Source: Bacteroidaceae bacterium
GTDB lineage: Bacteria; Bacteroidota; Bacteroidia; Bacteroidales; Bacteroidaceae
Direction: 5' to 3'
Assembly: GCA_017444485.1 (NCBI GenBank)
Contig: JAFSWM010000111.1
Span: 1 to 47,193 of the forward strand
Length of the DNA: 47,193 nucleotides
Shown piece after piece: positions 8,004-15,817 of this stretch. The notes beneath the pieces were generated by a model, which did no database searches, was not told the origin of the DNA, and saw nothing but the letters and a program-made list of their open reading frames with translations. Each line of letters begins with the position of its first letter. Position 1 is the stretch's first letter. Both the position numbers and the translations under genes were made by a program.

Positions 8004-9710
8004 ATGAAACGCCCCCTCACACTGCTCCTCTCCTTACTCATCTCCGTTGCGGGCCTCGCACAGATCCCCGCAAACTATTATTCTCGCGCCGATGGCAAAG
8101 CCGGCTACGCGCTGAAGACCGCGCTCTGCGCCATCATCACCGCTGGCCACAACGCTGTGGGCTACGACAACCTGTGGGAAGTCTATAAGACCACCGATGT
8201 GCGCCCCGACGGCTACCTGTGGGACATGTACAGCGACTATACGAACTATCCCATCGCAAAGCCCAGCGGCAACTACAACTCCGAGGGCGACATCCCCAAC
8301 CGCGAACACTCCTTCCCCAAGAGTTGGTGGGGCGGCGGTAAGTCTGTGCCTTACAGCGACGCCATGCACGTCATTCCGGCTGATGCCTACGTGAACAACC
8401 GGCGCGGCAACTATCCTTTCGGGGAGACGTCAAACCCCACCTATTCCAGCCACGGCGGTTTCAGCAAGGTAGGGCCCTGCGACGCGGCCATTGGCTATAC
8501 GGGTACGGTGTTTGAGCCCAACGACGAGTACAAGGGCGACTTCGCACGCATCTATTTCTACATGGCCACGCGCTATCAAAACGACATCGCCTCGTGGGAC
8601 AGTCCCATGCTGGCGGGAAACAGCGACAGCGTCTATACCAAGTGGGCACTGACCATGCTGATGCGCTGGGCGGAGCAGGACCCTGTGAGCCAGAAGGAGA
8701 CCGACCGCAACAACGCGGTGCATGCCGCACAGGGCAACCGCAACCCCTTCGTGGACTTCCCTGGGCTGGAGCAATATGTATGGGGCAGCAAGCGCACCAC
8801 CTCGTTCCGCCTTTCTGACTACACCAACCCGAGCGGCCAACCCACCGATCCCACCGCGCCGTCAGCGCCGGTATTCTCTGTGGAAGGCGGCACTGTGATG
8901 CAATACACCACACTCACCATCACCTCCCCCGACGACCTTCCGATATTCTATTCTGCCGACGGCAGCGAGTACGTGCAAGTGGCCTCGCCGTTCCACGTCG
9001 CGCTCGAAGCGGACATCACCGTCAGCGCCTATTGCGAGCGCGACGGCTTACAGAGCGACACCATCAGCCATTCCTTCACGGTCACTCCCGTAGAGGTGCC
9101 TGTGGACGGCGTTTACGAACTTGTCACCGCCACCACCGACCTCCTGCCGGGTGCATACTACCTCATCGTGAACGAGAGTGCGAAGACCGCTCTCGGCCCA
9201 GCCAGCAAGGACGTGCGTAGCAGCGTGGGCGTGAGCATCAGTGAGCATACCATAGATCTCAACAGCCAGACCACCGCCGGGCCCACGGTGCTGCAACTGG
9301 TGGAGAGCGACGGACACTATGCCTTCTTCGTTCCCTCCGAACAGGCCTACCTTGCCCTGGCCTCCGACGCCAACAGTCTGAAAACGACGACCGACCTCGT
9401 GCAAGGTGCGCTGTGGGACGTGCGCTTCATTGGCAACAACGTGGAAATCATCAACCGCCAGTACACCAACCGCTACATCTGCTACAACAGCAGTTCGCCC
9501 CGCTTCGCCGCATACAAGAGCACCAGCCGCCAACAGGTGGTGCAACTCTACCGCGAACGCCAATCGCAAACAGGTCTGAACGCGCTCGGTATGGATCTGC
9601 GGCGCGATGCAACTCCGGCCTATACCATTGACGGGCGACGACTGTCCGCCGGACGGCCTCTCTCGCCTGGTGTCTATATCATTGGGGGGCGGAAAGTGGT
9701 CATCAAATAA
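8004..9710 (+). CDS. Secreted endonuclease I (NucM/EndA family) with C-terminal sorting-like tail
   Basis: A 568-residue exported nuclease. Residues 1-19 form a Sec signal peptide (KRPLTLLLSLLISVAGLAQ). Residues about 25-265 are an endonuclease I domain of the His-Me finger class, with NREHSFPKSWW (99-109, His102 the likely general base), DAMHVIPADAYVNNRRGNY (119-137) and FARIYFYMATRY. A middle region (about 285-360) resembles a chitobiase/beta-hexosaminidase-type C-terminal repeat (FSVEGGTVMQYTTLTITS). The extreme C-terminus, YTIDGRRLSAGRPLSPGVYI then GGRKVVIK, resembles the short type IX secretion sorting tail common in Prevotella-like species. With sprA, porU and porV in the same window, surface or extracellular delivery is a reasonable inference. 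Likely role: degradation of external DNA or RNA for nutrition or biofilm and NET evasion. Confidence 0.87.
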   Translation: MKRPLTLLLSLLISVAGLAQIPANYYSRADGKAGYALKTALCAIITAGHNAVGYDNLWEVYKTTDVRPDGYLWDMYSDYTNYPIAKPSGNYNSEGDIPNREHSFPKSWWGGGKSVPYSDAMHVIPADAYVNNRRGNYPFGETSNPTYSSHGGFSKVGPCDAAIGYTGTVFEPNDEYKGDFARIYFYMATRYQNDIASWDSPMLAGNSDSVYTKWALTMLMRWAEQDPVSQKETDRNNAVHAAQGNRNPFVDFPGLEQYVWGSKRTTSFRLSDYTNPSGQPTDPTAPSAPVFSVEGGTVMQYTTLTITSPDDLPIFYSADGSEYVQVASPFHVALEADITVSAYCERDGLQSDTISHSFTVTPVEVPVDGVYELVTATTDLLPGAYYLIVNESAKTALGPASKDVRSSVGVSISEHTIDLNSQTTAGPTVLQLVESDGHYAFFVPSEQAYLALASDANSLKTTTDLVQGALWDVRFIGNNVEIINRQYTNRYICYNSSSPRFAAYKSTSRQQVVQLYRERQSQTGLNALGMDLRRDATPAYTIDGRRLSAGRPLSPGVYIIGGRKVVIK

Positions 9711-9739
9711 GTAACGCAACAAATCTATTCTGACACGCC

Positions 9740-9922
9740 ATGGCACACCAATGTGAACACTGCCACTTTCGTGCATACCACGACCGCAAGCCCGCATCCC
9801 TGCTCGGACGCTTTTGGCGCTGGCACATCAACTTCTGCCCGGGGTGGAAGGCCTACTTCACCTCGCTCCCTGATGACGAAAAGGCCGCACTGCGCGGCAA
9901 ATACTCTTTCCAAAAATACTGA
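9740..9922 (+). CDS. Small Cys-containing protein of unknown function
   Basis: A 60-residue ORF beginning MAHQCEHCHFRAYHDRKP, with a CxxC pair near the start, an aromatic and basic centre (GRFWRWHINFCPGWKAY) and an end DDEKAALRGKYSF. The well-formed amino acid pattern and the position 29 nt after the nuclease gene suggest a real gene. Three or four Cys/His residues could bind zinc or iron, but no family is recognised with certainty and no function is assigned. Confidence 0.6.
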   Translation: MAHQCEHCHFRAYHDRKPASLLGRFWRWHINFCPGWKAYFTSLPDDEKAALRGKYSFQKY

Positions 9923-10010
9923 ACACGGCCTCCTGCCGCCCATACTCCTGGTGAACAGAGCGGTGAAAAATTTCACCTGAAGCGAAACAGATAAGACCAC
10001 CTCCGACCTT

Positions 10011-10081
10011 GTTTAAACTCTGTCCGTGTGACTTTAAAGTCACACGGAGTGACTTTAAAGTCACACGGACATAGTTTAAAC
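10011..10081. repeat. 71-bp nested palindromic intergenic element, copy 1
   Basis: The element is bounded by two GTTTAAAC palindromes (10011-10018 and 10074-10081). The 49-bp core between them (10022-10070) contains two copies of GACTTTAAAGTCACACGG, each itself centred on the palindrome GACTTTAAAGTC, and the whole core is nearly its own reverse complement. A second copy of the same length lies at 36174-36244 in opposite orientation. It sits in a 265-nt intergenic space (9923-10187) where I see no other feature. It could be a non-autonomous mobile or REP-like repeat, a bidirectional terminator or a protein-binding site. Confidence 0.9.
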
Positions 10082-10187
10082 TACAACGCATCAAGTTTTG
10101 CAGGGCTCTGAAATCGCTACGATGAGGAGTGGGGTAGGAGAGGCTCAGTCCGTTCTATCAACCTGCTAATCCTACAAACGACCTTTC

Positions 10188-10730
10188 ATGAACATACAAT
10201 TCCTTACGTCCGACATTGAAGCCGTGCGTCGCGTGCTGGCAGCGGGGTGCAAATGGGTGCGCTTCGTCCCCACTGAGGGCGACGAGGCGACGGCAACCGA
10301 GGCCGTGCGCCTGTGCCGCGTGCAGGATGCGGTGATTGTCATAGAAGACGATGCTGCACTGTGTGAAGCCGTGAAGGCCGACGGCGTACACCTGAACGAT
10401 GCCACGCTTGTCGGTGCGGTGCGCCGAACGCTTGGCGAAGAGCCGCTCATCGGTGTGACGGTAAGCGGTTTCGACGAGGCTAAAACAGCGCGTGCCGGCG
10501 GCGCAGACTATCTCGATGCCGGCCTCTTCGAACACACCACGCCCGATGCGTTGCGCGAACTGGTGCGTGCGCTCTATGAGGCCGACTATCCCCTGCCTGT
10601 GAGCGTGAGCGGGGCAGTAACGCCCGACGACCTGCCCACCATCTCCACCGCTGGCGTGCGTGGTGTGGCCACCGCCGACGAGGCATTCTTCAGAAAAGAC
10701 ATCTGGGCCCTGCTCGACACGCTCTCATAG
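10188..10730 (+). CDS. Thiamine-phosphate synthase-like (ThiE/TenI fold) protein
   Basis: A 180-residue TIM-barrel-type protein resembling ThiE/TenI: KADGVHLNDATLVGAVRRTL matches the ADGVHLGQxD region, GEEPLIGVTVSGFDEA matches the IIGVSxHTxEEA strand, and AGVRGVATADEAF matches the last phosphate-binding strand. The residues that define an active ThiE are not evident. The Q-x-R-x-K segment is replaced by VRFVPTEG, the N-D-R segment by IEDDA, and the P-T-x-T-K loop by FEHTTPDA. Function in thiamine synthesis is thus uncertain, and no other thi gene is nearby. It may be a TenI-like paralogue with another role. It lies 55 nt before the antiporter gene. Confidence 0.6.
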   Translation: MNIQFLTSDIEAVRRVLAAGCKWVRFVPTEGDEATATEAVRLCRVQDAVIVIEDDAALCEAVKADGVHLNDATLVGAVRRTLGEEPLIGVTVSGFDEAKTARAGGADYLDAGLFEHTTPDALRELVRALYEADYPLPVSVSGAVTPDDLPTISTAGVRGVATADEAFFRKDIWALLDTLS

Positions 10731-10785
10731 TCCGTACTCCGTTGCACCATCCCTTTCCTCATTCCCTAATCGTCACCCAACTACC

Positions 10786-13038
10786 GTGTCCGAACTTCCC
10801 TCGCTCATCACCGACCTCGCGCTGATACTCATCACAGCGGGCTTGGCCTCAATCCTGTTCAAGCGCCTGGGGCAGCCGCTCGTCCTGGGCTATATCGTGG
10901 CGGGATTCCTTGTGGGGCCGCATTTCTCGTTTATCCCTGGCATCGCCGACAATGCGTCGATGCACCAGTGGGCCGACATTGGCGTGATCTTCCTGATGTT
11001 CTCGCTGGGACTTGAATTCTCGTTCAAGAAAATCCTGTCGATGGGCGCGAAACCCATTGTGGCAGCCTGCCTGGTGATGCTCTTCATGATCAGCATCGGC
11101 AGCGGCGTGGGCAGGGTGTTCGGCTGGAACGGCATGGACGCTATGTTCCTCGGCGGTATGCTGGCCATGTCGAGTACCACCATCATCTACAAGGCGCTCG
11201 ACGAACTGGGCCTGCGTGAAAAGAAGTTTGCAGGCGAGGTGCTCAGTGTGCTCATCCTCGAAGACATCCTGGGAATCTTGCTCATGGTAGTGCTGAGCGC
11301 GATGGCCGTGAGCCGTCAGTTCCAGGGCATGCAGTTGGTCTCGAGCCTGCTCAGCCTGGCTTTCTACCTTGCACTGTGGCTATTGGTGGGGCTGTATGTC
11401 GTGCCGCTGTTCCTGAAACACACGTCGCGCTGGCTCAACAGCGAGACGCTGCTGCTGGTGAGCGTGGGCATGTGCTTCGTGATGGTGGTGCTGGCTGCTC
11501 ATGCGGGCTATAGCACGGCATTCGGCGCATTCATCATGGGCAGCATCCTGGCCGAGACGCTCATGGCAGAGCGCATAGAGGGCGTGCTCAGCCCGCTGAA
11601 GGACCTATTCGGCGCGGTGTTCTTCGTCAGCGTGGGCATGATGGTCGATCCCGCCGTGCTGGTGCAGCACTGGCTCCCTGTGCTGGTCATCACGGTGGCT
11701 GTGGTGGTGGGGCAGGCCGTGTTTGGCACGAGCAGTTTCCTCATCAGCGGGCAGTCGCTCAAGGTGTCGCTGCAATGCAGTTTCTCCTTGGGGCAGATCG
11801 GCGAGTTTGCCTTTATCATCGCCTCGCTGGGGGTTACCCTGGGTGTGACGAGCGACTTTCTCTATCCGGTGGTCGTGGCAGTGAGCATCGTCACCACCTT
11901 CCTCACGCCCTACATGATGCGTGCCGCCACGCCTGCCTACACGCTGTTGGAGCGATTGCTCCCCGACGTGGTGGTGACAAGGCTGGGACATCGCGCTGAG
12001 GCTGCCGATGCGATTGAAAACACGAATGCCGTATCTCCGTGGCGCACACTGCTCACCGCCCTGGCCACACAGACGGCGGCCTACGGTGTGCTGGCCGTGG
12101 CACTGGTGGGTGTGGCACTTGCCACCTTGCTACCGCTCTGCCGCTCCATACTCCCGCACTGGCCGGCCAACGCCCTTTGTGGCATACTGACTCTGGTCGG
12201 GCTGTCGCCCTTGTTGCGCCCCATCGTGATGCGCAAGAACCATACGGCAGCGGCCAAAGTCCTGGCTCGCACACCGCGCAACCGACCGCTCTTGTGGCTA
12301 CTCATCGCGGCACGCTTCGTGCTCGCTGTAAGCGTGGTGTACTATGTGCTCAACTACCTCTCGCCATTGGCCTACTGGCTCCATATTATGGTCTCCGCGC
12401 TACTCGTGGGACTGATGTGCTACTCGCGCTTGGTGAAATACTGGAGCATCCGCATCGAACGCACCTTCCGCCACAACCTGGGGCTGCGTGAGCGCGCTGC
12501 GGCCAGCAAGCACCCCGCCTATGCTCGCCGTCTGCGTGCGCACGACATGCACGCCGCGCAGGTGGAGGTGCCTGTACATAGCCAATGGGCCGGCAAGGCA
12601 CTGCGCGAACTGGCCCTGGGAGCCGAGGGCGTGATGATTGCGGCAGTGAAGCGCGGCACGATGCAGATCAACATACCTCTTGCCGAGACCGTGGTCTATC
12701 CGCGCGATGTGCTCACCGTGATTGCCGACGACGACGGGCTGGCCGCCTTCCGCCACCGCTTGCAGAGCGAGGTGGATGCCCTCGTAGAACCTTCTGGAAC
12801 GCCCATTGTGATGCGCCGCATCCCACTCGCCACGCACGCACGGCTGGTGGGCGTGACGCTGCGCGAGAGCGGACTGCGCGACAACTACCAATGCATGGCC
12901 GTAGGCTTCGAGGCACGCGACGGATCGCTTGAAACGCCGACAGCCGACAACCGTATGTCGGCCTCCGACGTGCTCTATGTGGTGGGCGAAGCACCCAATG
13001 TGACAAGGCTCGAGAAGGAGACGCGCAAGAAACTCTGA
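10786..13038 (+). CDS. CPA2 family cation/proton antiporter (Kef-type) with C-terminal RCK_C domains
   Basis: A membrane protein of about 750 residues starting at GTG 10786 (SELPSLITDLALILITAG). The frame runs further upstream, but that part overlaps the previous gene and is not membrane-like. Residues about 1-400 form the Na+/H+ exchanger domain with LGQPLVLGYIVAGFLVGPH, MFSLGLEFSFKKIL, GGMLAMSSTTIIYKALDELG and AGYSTAFGAFIMGSILAET. More helices follow. The C-terminus has two TrkA-C/RCK_C-like modules (about 595-665 and 675-745), for example VVYPRDVLTVIADDDGL and MSASDVLYVVGEAPN. There is no Rossmann TrkA-N domain, so ligand gating differs from KefB/KefC. Probable role: K+ or Na+ for H+ exchange. 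Confidence 0.87.
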   Translation: MSELPSLITDLALILITAGLASILFKRLGQPLVLGYIVAGFLVGPHFSFIPGIADNASMHQWADIGVIFLMFSLGLEFSFKKILSMGAKPIVAACLVMLFMISIGSGVGRVFGWNGMDAMFLGGMLAMSSTTIIYKALDELGLREKKFAGEVLSVLILEDILGILLMVVLSAMAVSRQFQGMQLVSSLLSLAFYLALWLLVGLYVVPLFLKHTSRWLNSETLLLVSVGMCFVMVVLAAHAGYSTAFGAFIMGSILAETLMAERIEGVLSPLKDLFGAVFFVSVGMMVDPAVLVQHWLPVLVITVAVVVGQAVFGTSSFLISGQSLKVSLQCSFSLGQIGEFAFIIASLGVTLGVTSDFLYPVVVAVSIVTTFLTPYMMRAATPAYTLLERLLPDVVVTRLGHRAEAADAIENTNAVSPWRTLLTALATQTAAYGVLAVALVGVALATLLPLCRSILPHWPANALCGILTLVGLSPLLRPIVMRKNHTAAAKVLARTPRNRPLLWLLIAARFVLAVSVVYYVLNYLSPLAYWLHIMVSALLVGLMCYSRLVKYWSIRIERTFRHNLGLRERAAASKHPAYARRLRAHDMHAAQVEVPVHSQWAGKALRELALGAEGVMIAAVKRGTMQINIPLAETVVYPRDVLTVIADDDGLAAFRHRLQSEVDALVEPSGTPIVMRRIPLATHARLVGVTLRESGLRDNYQCMAVGFEARDGSLETPTADNRMSASDVLYVVGEAPNVTRLEKETRKKL

Positions 13039-13093
13039 AAGCCTTACCGTTACAACGTCACAATTACTCACAACCACTATAGATTATACAAAA

Positions 13094-13708
13094 ATGAAAG
13101 TACTGCTTCTCAACGGAAGCCCGCACCCCACGGGCAACACCTATCTCGCCCTCGACGAGGTGAGCAAAACTCTGGAAGCCGAAGGGATTGACTCCGAACT
13201 GTTTCAGATCGGCAACAAGCCCGTGCGCGGCTGCATAGCCTGCGCGAAATGCAGAGAGATAGGCCAATGCGTCTTCAATGACGACATCTGCAACACGATG
13301 GTGAACATCATGCGCAGTTGCGATGCGCTCGTGGTTGGCACGCCCGTGTATTACGGCCAGCCCAATGGTGCGTTGCTGGCTCTGTTGCAGCGTATGTTAT
13401 TCAGCGGCACCACTGCTTTCGCCGGTAAACCCGCCGCTGGCGTCGCCGTATGCCGAAGGGGTGGGGCGACGGCGGCCTTACAGTCGCTGATCATGCCCTT
13501 CCAAATGCTGAACATGCCCGTGGTCACCTCGCAATACTGGAACATCGTTTACGGACGCGAACAGGGACAGGCAGCGCTTGATACGGAAGGGATGCAGACC
13601 ATGCGTGCTATGGCCCGCAACATGGCCTACCTGCTCAAACAGACGCACGGCGGCCCTGTCTCCGTTCCAGAACGCGAGCCGTGGCAGCCGATGCACTTCA
13701 TCAGATAA
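13094..13708 (+). CDS. Flavodoxin-fold NAD(P)H-dependent FMN reductase family protein
   Basis: A 204-residue flavodoxin-like protein. MKVLLLNGSPHPTGNTYLAL is the phosphate-binding loop for FMN, and VVGTPVYYGQPNGALLALLQ is the isoalloxazine-side segment. RGCIACAKCREIGQC carries Cys residues (CxxCxxC) like those of iron-sulfur flavoproteins and related oxidoreductases, so an Fe-S cluster or redox disulfide is possible. The ATG at 13094 follows an A/T-rich leader typical of this group. It lies 55 nt after the antiporter gene, so co-transcription is possible. Substrate unknown. Confidence 0.85.
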   Translation: MKVLLLNGSPHPTGNTYLALDEVSKTLEAEGIDSELFQIGNKPVRGCIACAKCREIGQCVFNDDICNTMVNIMRSCDALVVGTPVYYGQPNGALLALLQRMLFSGTTAFAGKPAAGVAVCRRGGATAALQSLIMPFQMLNMPVVTSQYWNIVYGREQGQAALDTEGMQTMRAMARNMAYLLKQTHGGPVSVPEREPWQPMHFIR

Positions 13709-13805
13709 CCTGAGGAGCGCAGAAGCCAAGTTCGCGACGACAGCAATGGTCACAGCCTCGTGGCCAGCGGAATACTTTCGCTCTCCGTACACGAACAAAC
13801 AGAAA

Positions 13806-13852
13806 GCACGCCTTGGGAGTGCGGGTGGAAAGCCCGTGTGCCCAAGGCGTGC
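13806..13852. terminator. Bidirectional hairpin between convergent genes
   Basis: GCACGCCTTGGG (13806-13817) pairs perfectly with CCCAAGGCGTGC (13841-13852), and an inner GCGGG/CCCGT stem continues towards the loop. It lies between the plus-strand reductase gene and the minus-strand glycosyltransferase gene. Read on the minus strand it is followed by CTTTCTGTTTGTTCG, a T-rich tail that suits termination of the sugar cluster. Confidence 0.7.
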
Positions 13853-13888
13853 GGTATGAAATCGGATCTACAAACGAGCGGTTTCGGT

Positions 13889-14695
13889 TCAGCGTGTCTT
13901 CTGCATATAGCGAATCCCCTCTGCGAAGTGCTTCATCATGGGCCAGAAATGGCTCTGACGCTTGCGAGCCGCCCGAAGCGCGTACCTCAGGCAACTAAGC
14001 CAAGAGCGGCCACCATGCCGGTAGTACTCCTGCGCACCATAACTGCGCTGCACACCGGCATCTACGTATATCATTCGACGCTTCAGCAAGGTGCTGGTTT
14101 CCACAGTCTTGATTGGGAAAAAGCGCATGGTGAGCCCCGCCTTCACGGCATCCACCATCCATATATCCTCCTCGCCACAAGTGAGGAACTGCGCTCCGAG
14201 GCCGAAACGCTCGTCGAAGCGCACCCGCTCCTTCACGCCCCGTCGACACACCATCTCAATGGTAGAAATGGCATAGGTGGACGGCATCCCGTTCATCACA
14301 AACTCCTCGTCAGGATAGTCTTTGAGCGGCTTGCCGGTATAGGTGGTGGCGGTGAAAAAGGCCACGTCGATGTCGGGATGCGCCTCGAAGGTGTCGAAAA
14401 TGGTGCGGAAAGTGGTGTCCGTGAAGCGCTCGTCGTCGTCGGCGAACATATAGAGGTCGGCCTTCGACTTCTCAAGCGCCAGGTTGCGGTTGGCAGAGAG
14501 GCCCTGCCCGCGGTGTTCAAACAGCACCACATCGCTCCGATTTTTCAGTTCGTCGGGCACCAGGTCTAAGTACCTCTCATCGTTGTATTGGTACGATACG
14601 ATGTACTGGATGCCTTCTTGCGGCTCGCGCAACAGGTCGGCTACGCGCACGATGCCTTTGTTGAAGGTGCAAACGAGGATGTCAAGAGTAGTCAT
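13889..14695 (-). CDS. Family 2 glycosyltransferase
   Basis: A 268-residue GT-A fold glycosyltransferase with no membrane segment. The N-terminus TLDILVCTFNKGIVRVADLL is the nucleotide-binding strand, GLSANRNLALEKSKADLYMF leads into the metal-binding ADDDERF, and CGEEDIWMVDAVKAG supplies the likely ED catalytic region. It probably transfers a sugar to a growing surface glycan. It lies downstream of the FdtA-like and GNAT genes on the same strand but is separated from them by 182 nt containing tandem repeats. Donor and acceptor are unknown. Confidence 0.87.
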   Translation of the reverse strand: MTTLDILVCTFNKGIVRVADLLREPQEGIQYIVSYQYNDERYLDLVPDELKNRSDVVLFEHRGQGLSANRNLALEKSKADLYMFADDDERFTDTTFRTIFDTFEAHPDIDVAFFTATTYTGKPLKDYPDEEFVMNGMPSTYAISTIEMVCRRGVKERVRFDERFGLGAQFLTCGEEDIWMVDAVKAGLTMRFFPIKTVETSTLLKRRMIYVDAGVQRSYGAQEYYRHGGRSWLSCLRYALRAARKRQSHFWPMMKHFAEGIRYMQKTR

Positions 14696-14783
14696 AGGGA
14701 GTTAGGAGGATTTATTCTCTGGTGGCCATTGCCAAAACTGGTGCGTGGGGGGGTATTGCAAAGGTTCTATGTTCAACGGTCAA

Positions 14784-14852
14784 AGAGAAGAGTGGTCAAT
14801 GGTGAGTGAGAAGAGTGATCAATGTGTTATGAGGAGAGTAGTCAATGGTCAG
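14784..14852. repeat. Three imperfect 23-bp tandem repeats
   Basis: Units at 14784-14806, 14807-14829 and 14830-14852 share the pattern GAGAAGAGTGRTCAATG with scattered changes. They lie between the GT2 gene and the GNAT gene. The flanks carry GTTCAACGGTCAA (from 14771) and GTGTTCAATG, words also present in the porU-porV spacer at 18421, so the two places share a repeat vocabulary. Confidence 0.7.
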
Positions 14853-14877
14853 TGTTCAATGCAAAAAGGTGTGGGTT

Positions 14878-15816
14878 TCAGAGATTGAGGAGATAGGTGT
14901 CGTAGCAAACGCTGCGCGCGCCGAAACCTTCCTTCTGCGACAGCAAGCCAGTGTTGAGCGCTGAACCATCGTGGTCTGTGCTGATCCCAAAGTCGAACCA
15001 ACGGTATCCATCGGATTGATACTCAGAAATTAATCGGCTGAAAAGCAGGTCTAATGCCCCATGTTCTCGGCCCTTAGCGTTGGACGCGATGTATTGGGCG
15101 TGCGCCACACCACGCGAGGCGTAGATCACCGTTCCTGCTACCACTTCCGTATTCAACTTTGCAGTATATAGGCGAATGTGGCTGGGGAAACGGCTATGCA
15201 GCAAGCGGATTTCGTCAAGCGTATGTACGGGATGGACGCCATGGCGTTGGAGAAGCACTTCAACAAGTATGGGCCAAAAACTATCGAAATCAACACTTTG
15301 CGATACTTCAACGGAGTTTCGCTCAGCCTTTTTCACCGCACGCTTACGAAGTTCGGAAAAGGGTAGGGGGGCTTGCAGATCCACTGCCGTGGAAAGGGTG
15401 CGCCAATAGATCTGTGCACCTTTCTGTACCAACCAATACAGATCTGCCTCGCACGGCGCTTGGTGATAGATGTGTGGAATTGCTTTATAAATCAGCCTTT
15501 TATAGCCTTTTGCAGAATAATAACTGAAAATGTCGTTGAGCATATCGCAGACGTCAGTGGCATGAGCCTTCCGGTCATAAAGCAGTCCGCCGTAGGTCAG
15601 ACCAGCGTGCGATACCACAGTGCCATTAGGCTCAGCGCATGCAGGAAAAGCGCCCGCCGCACGGCCTTTTCGGTCGCGCAAGAGCAGCGAAACGTCGTCG
15701 AAACGCGAGCGATGATAGTCCATATAGCCGCAGAGCAGTAGGAACGTGCCGTTGGCGCTGCGCCGCACCACGTCGTCCCATTGAGTTGAAAGTATGCTCG
15801 AATATCGTTCGGCCAT
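14878..15816 (-). CDS. GNAT/FemAB-like acyltransferase
   Basis: A 312-residue protein, start at ATG 15816 (MAERYSSILSTQWDDVVRRS), chosen because it begins 2 nt after the stop codon of the upstream FdtA-like gene; a longer frame would run inside that gene. The fold looks like a double GNAT of the FemAB / Acetyltransf_6 type: SELRKRAVKKAERNSVEV, LYTAKLNTEVVAGTVIYASR, HAQYIASNAKGREHGALDLL and RWFDFGISTDHDG. Such proteins occur in capsule and O-antigen loci, where they acylate amino sugars or add amino acids. Acyl donor and acceptor are not readable from the sequence. Confidence 0.78.
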   Translation of the reverse strand: MAERYSSILSTQWDDVVRRSANGTFLLLCGYMDYHRSRFDDVSLLLRDRKGRAAGAFPACAEPNGTVVSHAGLTYGGLLYDRKAHATDVCDMLNDIFSYYSAKGYKRLIYKAIPHIYHQAPCEADLYWLVQKGAQIYWRTLSTAVDLQAPLPFSELRKRAVKKAERNSVEVSQSVDFDSFWPILVEVLLQRHGVHPVHTLDEIRLLHSRFPSHIRLYTAKLNTEVVAGTVIYASRGVAHAQYIASNAKGREHGALDLLFSRLISEYQSDGYRWFDFGISTDHDGSALNTGLLSQKEGFGARSVCYDTYLLNL

Positions 15817-15817
15817 A

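Noticed and set aside
10082-10187. TPP riboswitch ahead of the ThiE-like gene
   Set aside because: The conserved THI-box words (CUGAGA and the matching second half) were not found in the right arrangement.
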